This document shows, one piece after another, positions 26,269-35,211 of a stretch of 64,000 nucleotides of DNA. Source of the DNA: an uncultured Verrucomicrobiales bacterium (GTDB lineage: Bacteria > Verrucomicrobiota > Verrucomicrobiia > Verrucomicrobiales > Akkermansiaceae). Below the pieces are notes generated by a model. The model worked only from the letters and a program-made list of their open reading frames with translations, was not told where the DNA came from and did not search any database. The first letter of the stretch is position 1, and every line of letters starts with the position of its first letter. Location of the stretch: contig CALGJQ010000011.1 of the NCBI GenBank assembly GCA_937928545.1, positions 81,309 to 145,308 on the forward strand, written 5' to 3'. Both the position numbers and the translations under genes were made by a program.

Positions 26269-26541
26269 TCAACCCAGATCCATCAGCTCATTAATTTCAT
26301 CACATACCGCAGGCTCGGAGATATGAAAAATCTCCTGCAAATAGGGCCGAATCGGTCCCAGAAAAGAAGGATTCTCTCGTAGCAAGCTCCACAACTTCTG
26401 GCTTGCCTTCATCGCGCGTGCTTCTTTCTTCGCGGCGAGGTCTTGAAGAAGCTTTGTCAGAACTTTCCCCTGATCGGGAGAAATCCCGTCCTTCTCCCAC
26501 TTTGCCATTCGAAGGCGTTTCCAAAGTGGGTCTGAGCTCAT
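26269..26541 (-). CDS. Uncharacterised 90-residue helical protein, copy 2
   Basis: Paralogue of the gene at 15833-16105, the same length and starting MSSDPLWKRLRM. It is about 81% identical over all 90 residues, with invariant KVLTKLLQDLAAKK and LQEIFHISEPAV segments. Like copy 1 it points leftward and its stop lies within about 30 bases of the end of a rightward gene (here the 792-residue protein). The frame is open upstream to 26550. Function unknown. Confidence 0.72.
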   Translation of the reverse strand: MSSDPLWKRLRMAKWEKDGISPDQGKVLTKLLQDLAAKKEARAMKASQKLWSLLRENPSFLGPIRPYLQEIFHISEPAVCDEINELMDLG

Positions 26542-26642
26542 GAACCACACTAATCAATTCAGTCGCATTTGGAAGCCTGACCCGCTTCTTGGGTCAAGAA
26601 AGTCTTGCAACAAGGCCGTTCCAAGGGCATTTCAAAGGCCTT

Positions 26643-27596
26643 ATGCCATCCCAACTTGACAGCCTCAAAGACTTTACAACCGTCGTAGCCGATACTGGTG
26701 ACTTCACCTCCATGGAGGAATACAAGCCTCAGGACGCGACCACAAACCCTTCCCTCATCCTCCAAGCCGCCAGCAAGCCTGAGTATAAATCCCTCGTTGA
26801 AAAGGCCGTTGCCGAAAACAAGGACTCCGGACTCACTGGCCCAGCCCTTACCGAAGCGATCATGGACCGCGTCCTCATCCTCTTCGGCGTAGAAATCCTT
26901 AAGATCGTTCCTGGCCGCGTCTCCACCGAAGTCGACGCCCGTCTTTCCTTCGACACCCAAGCCACCATCGCCAAGGCAAAGCAGCTCATCGCCGCTTACG
27001 ACGCCGAGGGCATTTCAAAGGACCGCATCCTCATCAAGATCGCTTCCACTTGGGAAGGCATCAAGGCTGCCGAAGAACTCGAGAAGGAAGGCATCCACTG
27101 TAATCTCACTCTCCTCTTCGCCTTCGCCCAAGCCGTCGCTTGTGCCGAAGCGAAAGTTCAGCTCATCTCGCCCTTCGTAGGTCGCATCTACGACTGGTTC
27201 AAAAAGGAGAACAACACCGACTACGTCGGTGACGACGATCCCGGCGTCCAGTCCGTTGCCAAGATCTACAACTACTACAAAAAGCACGGTTACAAGACCG
27301 AGGTCATGGGCGCCTCTTTCCGCAACGTCGGCCAAATCACCTCCCTCGCCGGATGCGACCTTCTCACCATTTCTCCCGGACTTCTTGAGGAACTTCAGAA
27401 TGCCGATGGCCCACTTGAGCAGAAGCTCAACGCCGACGCTCCTGACAGCAAGCTCGACAAAATCTCGCTCGACGAAAAAGCCTTCCGCTTCGAATTCAAC
27501 GAAGACGCCATGGCCACCGAGAAAACCGCTCAAGGCATTCGCGCCTTCTCCGCTGACATCGTGAAGCTCGAGAAGCTCATCGAATCAATGGTCTAA
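26643..27596 (+). CDS. tal: Transaldolase
   Basis: Pentose-phosphate-pathway enzyme moving a dihydroxyacetone unit between sugar phosphates; 317 residues, the TalA/TalB length. The start [20 protein letters not shown] matches the family, so the ATG at 26643 is preferred over the open frame from 26589. [22 protein letters not shown], the Schiff-base lysine in [12 protein letters not shown] and [15 protein letters not shown] are all present. It ends just before a strong terminator. Confidence 0.96.
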   Translation: MPSQLDSLKDFTTVVADTGDFTSMEEYKPQDATTNPSLILQAASKPEYKSLVEKAVAENKDSGLTGPALTEAIMDRVLILFGVEILKIVPGRVSTEVDARLSFDTQATIAKAKQLIAAYDAEGISKDRILIKIASTWEGIKAAEELEKEGIHCNLTLLFAFAQAVACAEAKVQLISPFVGRIYDWFKKENNTDYVGDDDPGVQSVAKIYNYYKKHGYKTEVMGASFRNVGQITSLAGCDLLTISPGLLEELQNADGPLEQKLNADAPDSKLDKISLDEKAFRFEFNEDAMATEKTAQGIRAFSADIVKLEKLIESMV

Positions 27597-27620
27597 ACGA
27601 CCTCTCGTATTTTCCAAAAA

Positions 27621-27649
27621 GCCCGCATCGCATGATGCGGGCTTTTTTT
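27621..27649 (+). terminator. Rho-independent terminator after transaldolase
   Basis: Nine-base perfect stem GCCCGCATC / GATGCGGGC around a GCAT loop, followed by seven T. It starts 24 bases after the transaldolase stop. Confidence 0.93.
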
Positions 27650-27663
27650 ATAGCCTCTCAAAA

Positions 27664-28356
27664 ATGAAAATAGTCATTCCGATCATCACCCTCATCCTCG
27701 GCGGAATGATTGGGTATTTCCTTCGACCTGATGCTCCCGCTCCCTTGCCGCCCAAAGTCACCCTACAAGGTCTCGGCGAAGTCACAGGAGGTCACTTTAC
27801 CTTAGCCGACGTCATTGAACAAACGAGCGGCGTCAAAATTCTCACTGCGGACTCCAGCCACGCCGACCTCCTCGCTGAAATCGAAAAAGCCGGGCACAAA
27901 ATCAGCGAACTCATGAGCCAAGCCGACTCACCGGCCCGCCAAAAACGTCGCATCAATGAAGTCTCATCTCTCTTCGAAGACGCTCTTCGTGAAGAGCTCA
28001 ATGCTCACCCTGATCTCACCTGCGACTTCCCAAAAACCCTCGCTGGCGAAGCGCAACGCTCTGGCTACCCCGACCTCCGCGTTGAACATCTCCCAAGCGG
28101 AACCATTGCCTACCTCGACCCTAAGCTCTTCGAAGACAAATCCATCAAATCAAGCTTCCGCACCTTCTACTTCGAACCAGGCGGCAAAACCTCCAAAGTC
28201 ACCGAAGACGCCCTCCACCTCCTCATCGGATTCCCTCACGATGGCAAAACCGGCCAATGGACCTTCGCTAAGCCCCACCTCGTCGATCTCTCCAAACTCA
28301 CCGTAAAACTCAAAACCGAGTTCTCCGCCTCCAACAAAGAGCTTTATCAAGAATAG
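27664..28356 (+). CDS. Hypothetical membrane-anchored protein
   Basis: A 230-residue protein with one N-terminal hydrophobic segment (MKIVIPIITLILGGMIGYFL) that could be a signal anchor. A Pro-rich linker and a mixed alpha/beta body follow, containing DRV-free but acidic stretches (SSHADLLAEIEKAGHKISEL, about residues 60-80). I recognise no family. It starts 15 bases after the transaldolase terminator, so it probably has its own promoter or depends on read-through. Confidence 0.7.
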   Translation: MKIVIPIITLILGGMIGYFLRPDAPAPLPPKVTLQGLGEVTGGHFTLADVIEQTSGVKILTADSSHADLLAEIEKAGHKISELMSQADSPARQKRRINEVSSLFEDALREELNAHPDLTCDFPKTLAGEAQRSGYPDLRVEHLPSGTIAYLDPKLFEDKSIKSSFRTFYFEPGGKTSKVTEDALHLLIGFPHDGKTGQWTFAKPHLVDLSKLTVKLKTEFSASNKELYQE

Positions 28357-28384
28357 CTCCCCCATCCGCACCACTGTGAAAATT

Positions 28385-28566
28385 GGCCAAAGGCCAAACC
28401 CATACCAGCATGGGGCAACGCCCCATGTCTCCATTCTCTCCACAAAGGTTCGCTGAAGGCGAACGTCATAAGCTCCATCCCATCGCGATGTCCTTCAGAG
28501 AAACCGACTCATCACACCTAATCCATGGGGCGATACCCCATGCTGGTATGAGCCAGGCCCTTGGCC
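28385..28566. repeat. Long imperfect inverted repeat with 43-base arms
   Basis: The left arm (28385-28427) and right arm (28524-28566) are reverse complements at about 36 of 43 positions. Each arm also contains its own small palindrome (GGGGC / GCCCC). The 96-base centre has further small inverted units. No coding frame is supported here. It lies between two convergent genes, so it could act as a bidirectional transcription stop or be a non-autonomous mobile repeat. Confidence 0.85.
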
Positions 28567-28576
28567 TATGAAGACA

Positions 28577-29839
28577 CTAGGCTTTCAACTGCCCATCACC
28601 TCTCACGCGGTATTGGTAGGAGGTCAGTTCACGAAGTCCCATTGGCCCCCGCGCATGAAGCTTATCAGTCGAGATCCCAATCTCTGCACCAAAGCCAAAT
28701 TCTTCCCCATCACTAAAGCGGGTCGAGACATTGTGGAAGACACAGGCCGAATCAATTTCGCGCATAAACTTCTCCGCAGCCTCACCATCTTTCGTGACAA
28801 TCACTTCGGTATGCTGAGAACTGAATTCGTTGATATGAGCCACCGCCGCTTCGAGCGAAGGCACCACTTTCACCGCGAGAATGTAGTCGAGATACTCCGT
28901 CCCCCAGTCCTCCTCTGTCGCCGCCTTTGCGTCAATGATCGCACAAGTCTTCTCATCACCGCGCAGCTCGACCTTCTTCTCAGCGAGGGCTACCGCAACT
29001 AAAGGTAAAAACTCAGCGGCAATCGCCTCATCGACCAAAAGCGTCTCCAAGGCATTACACACGCTGGGTTTCTGCGTCTTAGAATCGACGACGATCTTCA
29101 CAGCCATCTCCAAGTCAGCCTTGGGATGAATGTAGGCATGGCAAATTCCATCGTAGTGTTTGATCACCGGCATCCTCGCCAAAGAAACCACCGTTTCAAT
29201 GAGTCCCTTACCACCGCGCGGGATAATCAAATCAAGATACTGATCCATCCCCGCCATCACCGCGACACTCTCCCGATCCGTGAAGGGAATGAGCTGAATC
29301 GCGCCTTCCGGAAGCCCCGCCTTTTCACCACCTGCTTGCAAAGCCTCCGCAAGCGCTCGGTTCGAGTGAATCGCTTCTGAACCACCACGTAAAATCGTGG
29401 CATTGCCCGACTTTAAGCAAAGCACCGCTGCATCGCTCGTCACGTTCGGACGGCTCTCGTAAATGATCCCAATCACTCCAATCGGCACACGGAGCTGCTG
29501 AATCCGAATTCCATTCGGCCGATCCCACTCTCCCAAAACTTCGCCAACTGGGTCAGGCAAAGTCGCAACCTTTTCCACCCCGGCCGCCACCGCTTCAAGG
29601 CGAACCGCATCAAGCCGGAGACGATCCAGCATTGCGGAGGTCAGACCTCTTTCTTCTCCCGCTGAGATATCCTTTGCATTTGCCTCCAAAATCCCCGCCG
29701 CTGAATCCCGAATCCCCGCCGCCATTGCGCGCAAAATTTCGTTCTTCTTTTCCTCAGACAGCACTGCCAACGCAAGCGCCGCCGCTCTTGCCTTTTTGCC
29801 CATTGCGTAAACTTGCTCTTTGATTTCCTCGCTGGTCAT
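28577..29839 (-). CDS. proA: Glutamate-5-semialdehyde dehydrogenase (gamma-glutamyl phosphate reductase)
   Basis: Reduces gamma-glutamyl phosphate to glutamate semialdehyde in proline synthesis. The 420-residue product begins MTSEEIKEQVYAMGKKARAA. It shows VPIGVIGIIYESRPNVTSDA (about 115), GNATILRGGSEAIHSN, the nucleophilic Cys in TQKPSVCNALETLLVDE (about 285) and the family's C-terminal STDKLHARGPMGLRELTSYQ. Length is standard. proB is not adjacent. Confidence 0.96.
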   Translation of the reverse strand: MTSEEIKEQVYAMGKKARAAALALAVLSEEKKNEILRAMAAGIRDSAAGILEANAKDISAGEERGLTSAMLDRLRLDAVRLEAVAAGVEKVATLPDPVGEVLGEWDRPNGIRIQQLRVPIGVIGIIYESRPNVTSDAAVLCLKSGNATILRGGSEAIHSNRALAEALQAGGEKAGLPEGAIQLIPFTDRESVAVMAGMDQYLDLIIPRGGKGLIETVVSLARMPVIKHYDGICHAYIHPKADLEMAVKIVVDSKTQKPSVCNALETLLVDEAIAAEFLPLVAVALAEKKVELRGDEKTCAIIDAKAATEEDWGTEYLDYILAVKVVPSLEAAVAHINEFSSQHTEVIVTKDGEAAEKFMREIDSACVFHNVSTRFSDGEEFGFGAEIGISTDKLHARGPMGLRELTSYQYRVRGDGQLKA

Positions 29840-29887
29840 CTGGGGTGAGAAATAAACACAATCCAGCAAAGAAGGGAGTGCTAAAAA

Positions 29888-30976
29888 TCAAAGATGCTCC
29901 TTCGCCGCCTCAAGGTAGCGCTCCCAGTCCCATTCCGTGATATTGTGTTTCCCGTCGCGGAGGTGATAACGCACCTTGCCATCTCCAGCCGATTCACCAG
30001 CTCCCGGCATTTTGGATAATGTTTCTCCCCAAGCAGGCGCGGCCATTTTCGTCGCCAAAAACTCTCCTTCCGGATCTGCCCAACGATCCTTGGAGGCGCT
30101 AGCAACATAGACCGGACGCGGAGCGATACAGGCGATCAATTGATGCTGGTCCACGGGAAGGCTTTCCTCTTTGTCTCCATACTTCCGAAAATTCTTCGCA
30201 AACCAATGAGGAAAAACCTGATTAATCCGAGCCACCGTTTCACCCTTCTTCCGCTGACTCAAGGCCGCGCCTCCACAACCAGAGTTATTTGAAATCACCA
30301 TCGCAAATTTTTCGTCTCTCGCGCCCGCCCATAGCGCCGTTTTCCCAAGCCGTGAATGCCCAATCACCACCACTTTGCTCGCGTCAATTTCAGCAACTTT
30401 CTCAAGCTGCTCTCTCACCTGACTCAAACCCCAAGCCCAGCCCGTAATCGTTCCCCAGCTTTGCTCATCACGTTTCGGTGGAAACAAGCCATGCACTCCA
30501 TTCTTAAAACCATCGTCTTCATCGGGATCAAAGTCATCGCAGTGAACCGTCACCAAAGCAAAACCCGCATCCGTAATCATTTTCACCGGCCAACGTCCCT
30601 TGGCCTTCCCTCTCGCCTCCTCGTTGCTTTTGGTGATCCACTCATCTTCCTCCAAAGTATGATTCCCTCGAAAATTCAGCCCTAGAAATGCCGGAACAGC
30701 TTTCTTCCCCGCAGGAAGAAAAACGAGAGCACGAGCAGTCAAAGATCCCCCAAGAGTCAAAAGATACTCTCGGCGCACGACCTTCCCCTCCATGATTGAA
30801 CTCTCGCGATCAAGTTTCCAAACCCGAGAAACTTCATCGCTGGGGTTCACCCCATAAACTTCACGCGCAAAGACCTCCAAGGTCTTCTTCCGAGCCTCAG
30901 GAGACCATTTGGCGGGATCAGAAACTGGCTCAGCTGATACAAGTGATGCCGTAAGAAGCAGTATCCAAAGTTTCAT
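29888..30976 (-). CDS. Secreted CE15-like glucuronoyl esterase / acetylxylan-esterase-like hydrolase
   Basis: A 362-residue alpha/beta hydrolase with signal peptide MKLWILLLTASLVSA. Features match carbohydrate esterase family 15: nucleophile elbow VIGHSRLGKTALWAGARDEK (about residue 206), then SNNSGCGGAALSQRKKGE, NQVFPHWFAKNF, LPVDQHQLIACIAPRPVYVA and the terminal catalytic His in RDGKHNITEWDW. Family members cleave glucuronate esters linking xylan to lignin or related polymers. The neighbours do not form a clear polysaccharide locus, so the natural substrate is open. Confidence 0.88.
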   Translation of the reverse strand: MKLWILLLTASLVSAEPVSDPAKWSPEARKKTLEVFAREVYGVNPSDEVSRVWKLDRESSIMEGKVVRREYLLTLGGSLTARALVFLPAGKKAVPAFLGLNFRGNHTLEEDEWITKSNEEARGKAKGRWPVKMITDAGFALVTVHCDDFDPDEDDGFKNGVHGLFPPKRDEQSWGTITGWAWGLSQVREQLEKVAEIDASKVVVIGHSRLGKTALWAGARDEKFAMVISNNSGCGGAALSQRKKGETVARINQVFPHWFAKNFRKYGDKEESLPVDQHQLIACIAPRPVYVASASKDRWADPEGEFLATKMAAPAWGETLSKMPGAGESAGDGKVRYHLRDGKHNITEWDWERYLEAAKEHL

Positions 30977-31013
30977 CCCGCCATTAAGCCTTATTCAGCC
31001 GAGAGAACAAGGA

Positions 31014-31069
31014 GGGACACTTTGGAAAGTGTCCCAATATAGAGAGCGTGGCTTCCAGCCCGCTTACCC
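31014..31069. repeat. Perfect palindrome plus half of a REP-like element
   Basis: A perfect 10-bp inverted repeat GGGACACTTT / AAAGTGTCCC with a GG loop (31014-31035) is followed by 29 bases (31041-31069). Those contain the CAGCCCGCTTACCC core found in the two larger palindromic elements at 43.1-43.3 kb. It lies between the esterase and lipoprotein genes; apparently a degenerate member of the same repeat family. Confidence 0.7.
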
Positions 31070-31102
31070 CCAACCTAAACGACCGAGCAAACAAACTTTA
31101 AT

Positions 31103-31720
31103 CTATTCAAATGAAGACCCACGTGTCAGATGAACCCCACTTTTTTCAGAATGGCTCACCTTCCCAAACACTGAAAACACATCTGGGGCGAGTCGTATGA
31201 TTGGATGTTCTCCCACTCTTTCCACCCTCAAGATCCGATTACCAAATGCCTTAAGTAGCCAATTTTCATTCTGGATTTCATGAAGGGAAAGATCGTGCCA
31301 AGTAAAAGGTAATTTAGAAATCGCAACCTCATCTTGATTCTCTCGATCAACTGAAATCATCAATCCATCGACGATTTCATACCCACCATTTCGCGAGAAA
31401 AGTAAGAGCCATGCATCGGGATCTTCTCTATTTCGGAGGAGCTTCACATCGGTCTCAGGATCGTGTCCAAGGCCTTCAGCCTCGCAGACAAAGACTTCTT
31501 CACCACCACATTTCACATAGTAATCGCCAAGTTCACCAAGAGCTACCGTATTGCCCTCGCGCCCAAAATGGAGAAAAACGTCCGCAGAAAGCTCATGCGA
31601 TCTGACCCCATTCTGAAACAGAGGCTCTTCTGGATCATTAACGCCCTCTGGATCTCTAGCCTCTTCTGAGCACCCGAAGCAAATAAGGGAGATTACAACC
31701 AAGACTAAATTGAATCGCAT
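31103..31720 (-). CDS. Hypothetical lipoprotein
   Basis: A 205-residue protein with a lipoprotein signal peptide (MRFNLVLVVISLICFGC; the Cys at residue 17 follows a lipobox). The mature part is acidic and shows alternating strands (AWLLLFSRNGGYEIVDGLMI) with no family I recognise. Base composition looks more A+T-rich than its neighbours. It is 18 bases before pyrC's end and shares its direction. Confidence 0.75.
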   Translation of the reverse strand: MRFNLVLVVISLICFGCSEEARDPEGVNDPEEPLFQNGVRSHELSADVFLHFGREGNTVALGELGDYYVKCGGEEVFVCEAEGLGHDPETDVKLLRNREDPDAWLLLFSRNGGYEIVDGLMISVDRENQDEVAISKLPFTWHDLSLHEIQNENWLLKAFGNRILRVERVGEHPIIRLAPDVFSVFGKVSHSEKSGVHLTRGSSFE

Positions 31721-31738
31721 CCGCTTGAATAACTAAGA

Positions 31739-33010
31739 TTACCTCTCCAACAACACCTCATCCCCCAGCACCACCATCTCAACCGACCCTTTGAGAGTCT
31801 TGTCCAAAAAGGGCGTATTCGAACTCTTTGACTTCATAAACTCCTTCGTAAAAGTCGTCTCCTTCTTCGGATCAAAAACGATCAAGTCCGCAGCCTTCCC
31901 TTCAGCCACTTCCGCGACTTCCAACTCCATCATGCGACGCGGCTCAGCCGAATATCTTTTCACAATCAGATCCCAACCAAACTCTCCCGTCGTAATAAAC
32001 CGGTCGTGCAAGGAAACCAACGCGGTGTCCAATCCGCTAATACCATTCGGCGCATCCACAAAAGCCTGCGATTTTTCAAACTCAGTATGCGGGGCGTGAT
32101 CCGTCGCGATGATCCGGAAAACCCCATCCTTCAACCCCTGCAAGAGCGCCGCGTTATCTTCGCGAGTGCGCAGCGGCGGATTCATTTTATAGTGCGTGTC
32201 GTAGTCGCCAATGTCTTCATCCGCGAACATGAGATGATGCGGAGAAACCTCGCCCGAAACCTTGGCCCCGCGTTCGTCACGCCACCAACGGATCGTCTCC
32301 ATCCCAATCGCGGAACTGACATGCTGAATGTGCAAAGTCGCCCCCGTCGCGTGCGCGAGACGAATATCGCGATCCATACAAATCTCCTCCGCCAAGGCCG
32401 GGGTCCCTTGAATTCCGAGTCGATAACTCACGGGCCCTTCATTGAGCGCACGAGGCCCACAAAGCTGCGGATCTTCGCAGTGACTTGCAAAAAACATTCC
32501 AAACTCCGTCCCATATTCCATCGCCCGCTTCAGCAAGGCCGCATTCGGAACAGCGTCGCCATCGTCCGTCAGCATCAAGATCCCCGCATCTTTCAAACCC
32601 GCAATCGGAGCCATCTCCTCCCCCGCTCGATTCACGGTGATACAAGCCGAAGTATGAATCGGAATGCGACACTTCTTTCCCAAATCCAAAACCCGCTTCA
32701 CCACCGTCGGCGAGTCAATCGAAGGCGAGGTATTGGGCATCATGACCACCCCTGTGATGCCGCCATTAATGGCCGATTCCGCGCCGTCATAAATCGTCTC
32801 CTTATGCTCCTGCCCCGGCTCCCGAAAGTGCACGTGAGCATCAAACATCCCCGGCATGATGACCTGCCCCGTGCAATCCACCACCCGCGCCTCAGCGGGA
32901 GCATCGATCACGCCGACCGCTTTGATGACACCATCGACAATCCAAACGTCCGCGCGCTTGGGAGCTTCATTTTCAGTGGCGACTTCACCGCCTTGGAGAA
33001 AGAGATTCAT
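31739..33010 (-). CDS. pyrC: Dihydroorotase
   Basis: Cyclises carbamoyl aspartate to dihydroorotate, the third step of pyrimidine synthesis. The 423-residue type I enzyme begins MNLFLQGGEVATENEAPKRA, which fixes the start. Metal ligands are in MPGMFDAHVHFREPGQEHKE (about residue 55); it continues with MMPNTSPSID, LHIQHVSSA, GEVSPHHLMFADED and the catalytic Asp in RIIATDHAPHTEFEK. It follows pyrB by four bases. Confidence 0.95.
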   Translation of the reverse strand: MNLFLQGGEVATENEAPKRADVWIVDGVIKAVGVIDAPAEARVVDCTGQVIMPGMFDAHVHFREPGQEHKETIYDGAESAINGGITGVVMMPNTSPSIDSPTVVKRVLDLGKKCRIPIHTSACITVNRAGEEMAPIAGLKDAGILMLTDDGDAVPNAALLKRAMEYGTEFGMFFASHCEDPQLCGPRALNEGPVSYRLGIQGTPALAEEICMDRDIRLAHATGATLHIQHVSSAIGMETIRWWRDERGAKVSGEVSPHHLMFADEDIGDYDTHYKMNPPLRTREDNAALLQGLKDGVFRIIATDHAPHTEFEKSQAFVDAPNGISGLDTALVSLHDRFITTGEFGWDLIVKRYSAEPRRMMELEVAEVAEGKAADLIVFDPKKETTFTKEFMKSKSSNTPFLDKTLKGSVEMVVLGDEVLLER

Positions 33011-33014
33011 AAAA

Positions 33015-33926
33015 TTAAGAAACTTGTGGTTTAAGACCGAAGAGCACCGCCATTCTCGCCGCGATGCCATTCTCAACCTGCTGGGAAATGAGGCAGCGCT
33101 CGTAGTCCAGCACTGCATCGCAGAGTTCCACCCCGCGATTAATCGGTCCCGGATGCATCACATAGATGCCTTCATCGCTGATTCGCTTCAGGCGCTCTTC
33201 GGTAATCCCAAAGACCGAATGATACTCGCGATCACTCGGGTAAAAGGGTGCCTCTTGTCGCTCTTTTTGAACCCGCAAAAGGTAAACCGCATCCGGCCCC
33301 CACTTCATCGCTTCATCGTAATTCGTGAAGCGTCGAAACTGCGTCTTCGGAACCAAACTCCCCGGCCCACAGAAGGCCACTTCGACTCCCAACTTCGAAA
33401 GGATGGTGCTCGTCGAGCGCGCCACTCGGCTGTGCAAAATATCCCCCATGATGAGAACCTTGCGCCCCTCCATCTCGGGGTAAACTTCCCGCAGCGTGAA
33501 GGCATCAAGCAAAGCCTGCGTCGGATGCGCATGCGCTCCGTCCCCTGCATTGATCACCGAGGCATTGGTCTGACGCGCAATCGCAGCGGGCTGCCCCGAG
33601 AGACGATGCCGCACCACAATGTAATCCGCGCGCATCGCTTGCAGGGTATCGATGGTATCGCGAACCGACTCCCCCTTCGTCACCGAGGAATGCGGGACAT
33701 CAAAGATCGTCACATCTGCCGAGAGCCGCTTCGCCGCCACTTCGAAAGACGAGAGCGTTCGCGTGCTGGGCTCATAAAAAAGCATTAGCACCGTCTTCCC
33801 TTTCAAGGCCGGCACTTTTTTCACCGAGCGAGTGAAGAGATCTTTAAAAGGCACCGCTTGGTCGAGCAGATGAATGATTTCCGCGCGGTCGAGTGAGACA
33901 ATATCCAGGAAATCTTTGCGGGCCAT
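33015..33926 (-). CDS. pyrB: Aspartate carbamoyltransferase catalytic subunit
   Basis: Joins carbamoyl phosphate and aspartate, the first committed step of pyrimidine synthesis. It has 303 residues. The carbamoyl-phosphate loop FYEPSTRTLSSFEVAAKRL is at about residue 50; HSSVTKGES, the HPTQALLDAFTL motif (about 130), MGDILHSRVARS and the aspartate-binding VMHPGPINRGVEL complete the family set. It sits between pyrR and pyrC with 4- and 11-base gaps. No pyrI regulatory chain is seen. Confidence 0.96.
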   Translation of the reverse strand: MARKDFLDIVSLDRAEIIHLLDQAVPFKDLFTRSVKKVPALKGKTVLMLFYEPSTRTLSSFEVAAKRLSADVTIFDVPHSSVTKGESVRDTIDTLQAMRADYIVVRHRLSGQPAAIARQTNASVINAGDGAHAHPTQALLDAFTLREVYPEMEGRKVLIMGDILHSRVARSTSTILSKLGVEVAFCGPGSLVPKTQFRRFTNYDEAMKWGPDAVYLLRVQKERQEAPFYPSDREYHSVFGITEERLKRISDEGIYVMHPGPINRGVELCDAVLDYERCLISQQVENGIAARMAVLFGLKPQVS

Positions 33927-33937
33927 AATTCTAAAAT

Positions 33938-34459
33938 CTATTGGGTGATGATTTCGACCGAATCCTTACCATCGGTCTTTTGTAAACTGACATCAACGCG
34001 ATCCATGCGGTCGGTTTTGAGAGTCTCTCCGACAAAACGTGGCTCAACCGGAATCTCGCGATGACCTCGATCGATCAACACCGCCAAGTCCACCTTCGCG
34101 GGGCGACCGTAGTCAAAGAGAGCATCGAGCGCCGCCCGAATGGTGCGTCCGGTAAAAATAACATCGTCCACTAAAACGACATGCGAGCCATCGACCGGAA
34201 ATTCGATCTCGCTGCTTTGGAGCGTGGGGTTACTACTGAGATGTTCGTAGTCATCGCGATAGAGCGAAATATCTAAAACCCCGAGCTGAACCTTCGCGCC
34301 CTTCGCTTTTAAAACTTCAAAGACCCGCTCAGCCACTTCATCACCTCGACTCCGGATTCCCACGAGATCGATCTCATTTCCATCCGCCGCGAGAAAAATC
34401 TGCTCTGCAAGACGGTCAATCGCCGTCGAAATTGCGGAGGGGTCCAAGGCAGTGCTCAT
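33938..34459 (-). CDS. pyrR: Bifunctional pyr operon regulator / uracil phosphoribosyltransferase
   Basis: PyrR-family phosphoribosyltransferase, 173 residues, first gene of pyrR-pyrB-pyrC. The PRPP loop VVLVDDVIFTGRTIRAALDA is at about residue 93, with LVGIRSRGDEVAERV at about 32 and LVDRGHRE-like VLIDRGHREIPVEP at about 128. In Bacillus PyrR binds pyr mRNA to cause attenuation. I see no convincing PyrR-binding hairpin in the short leader before 34459, so regulation here is undecided. Confidence 0.93.
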   Translation of the reverse strand: MSTALDPSAISTAIDRLAEQIFLAADGNEIDLVGIRSRGDEVAERVFEVLKAKGAKVQLGVLDISLYRDDYEHLSSNPTLQSSEIEFPVDGSHVVLVDDVIFTGRTIRAALDALFDYGRPAKVDLAVLIDRGHREIPVEPRFVGETLKTDRMDRVDVSLQKTDGKDSVEIITQ

Positions 34460-34516
34460 TTCGTTCGGCGGGATGGTATGATGAAAGTTTCCGGTGTAAA
34501 ACAGGAATCAGAAAAA

Positions 34517-34927
34517 TCACGGCGATTGATGAGGAATGACCCGCCGTCCAAAGCGGCGGTAGATCTTAAAGTCCGAGTCCGTGGTAAGCACAAGCGACTT
34601 CTCGGCCAGCTCGCTCAAGCGCACCACGCAAGCATCGGCAATACTCATCGGCGTATCAGAATACTTGTCCATCAGATCTAAAATTCTCACGACTCCTTCC
34701 TCATCTAGGCCCACCACTTCGAGCGCGCCACGTCGACACGCAGACCTCAGCTGCTGGCACGCATGGGGTTTCAAAAGATGATCCGCTTCAGAGAGAACCG
34801 CCTCACAAGACTTCCAAGGCGGCGGATTTCGCTGAGCTTGAGCCACCGCCCAAGCATGATTCGTGTCGTTGCTGCTGAAAAGCGCCACTAAAAAGCCCGC
34901 ATCGGCAATCACGGGACTATTTCCCAT
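34517..34927 (-). CDS. PIN-domain ribonuclease toxin (VapC-like)
   Basis: A 136-residue PIN-domain protein. The four acidic active-site positions are visible: VIADAGFLVAL (Asp near residue 9), VLSEADHLL (Glu about 46), MSIADACVVRL (Asp about 100) and TTDSDFKIY (Asp about 118). Its first codons overlap the antitoxin gene by 11 bases, the usual arrangement for co-translated VapBC-type pairs. It lies directly upstream of pyrR on the same strand. Confidence 0.88.
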   Translation of the reverse strand: MGNSPVIADAGFLVALFSSNDTNHAWAVAQAQRNPPPWKSCEAVLSEADHLLKPHACQQLRSACRRGALEVVGLDEEGVVRILDLMDKYSDTPMSIADACVVRLSELAEKSLVLTTDSDFKIYRRFGRRVIPHQSP

Positions 34928-35162
34928 AGCCCGTTTTATTTAAGTAGTCCTTCTTCTTTGAACTGAGATCAGGCGGGAGCCCCTCCGCAGAACCCACCAA
35001 GTCCGCGATCATTTGAAATCCCTCTTTCGCTTCCGTATCCACTTTTCCACCCGCGACCAGCCTACGACGAGCCACTTCAGACTTGGTCAGGTTCAGCTCT
35101 TTTGCCTGCCTCTCCAAATCACGAGCCAAGTCATCGGGAATGCGAACGACAATCGTTTCCAT
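34917..35162 (-). CDS. Ribbon-helix-helix antitoxin partner of the PIN toxin
   Basis: An 81-residue protein. The N-terminus METIVVRIPDDLARDLERQA is a ribbon-helix-helix DNA-binding region, followed by LNLTKSEVARRRLVAGG. The C-terminal part ends KKKDYLNKTGYGK and would wrap the toxin. The gene overlaps the toxin start. The upstream region before 35162 has a TGTAAT-like hexamer that could be the -10 element of its promoter. Confidence 0.85.
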   Translation of the reverse strand: METIVVRIPDDLARDLERQAKELNLTKSEVARRRLVAGGKVDTEAKEGFQMIADLVGSAEGLPPDLSSKKKDYLNKTGYGK

Positions 35163-35211
35163 GAGGAGAATGTATTACACGACTACCGAAAACGCAATAC
35201 AAACACTCTCC

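Noticed and set aside
32006..33788. Two long rightward frames of over 300 codons across pyrC and pyrB
   Set aside because: Arg/His-rich antisense of two well-supported biosynthetic genes; no family motif.
34460..34516. PyrR-binding attenuator before pyrR
   Set aside because: The 57-base leader lacks a recognisable anti-terminator/terminator hairpin pair; toxin gene transcription may simply run through.
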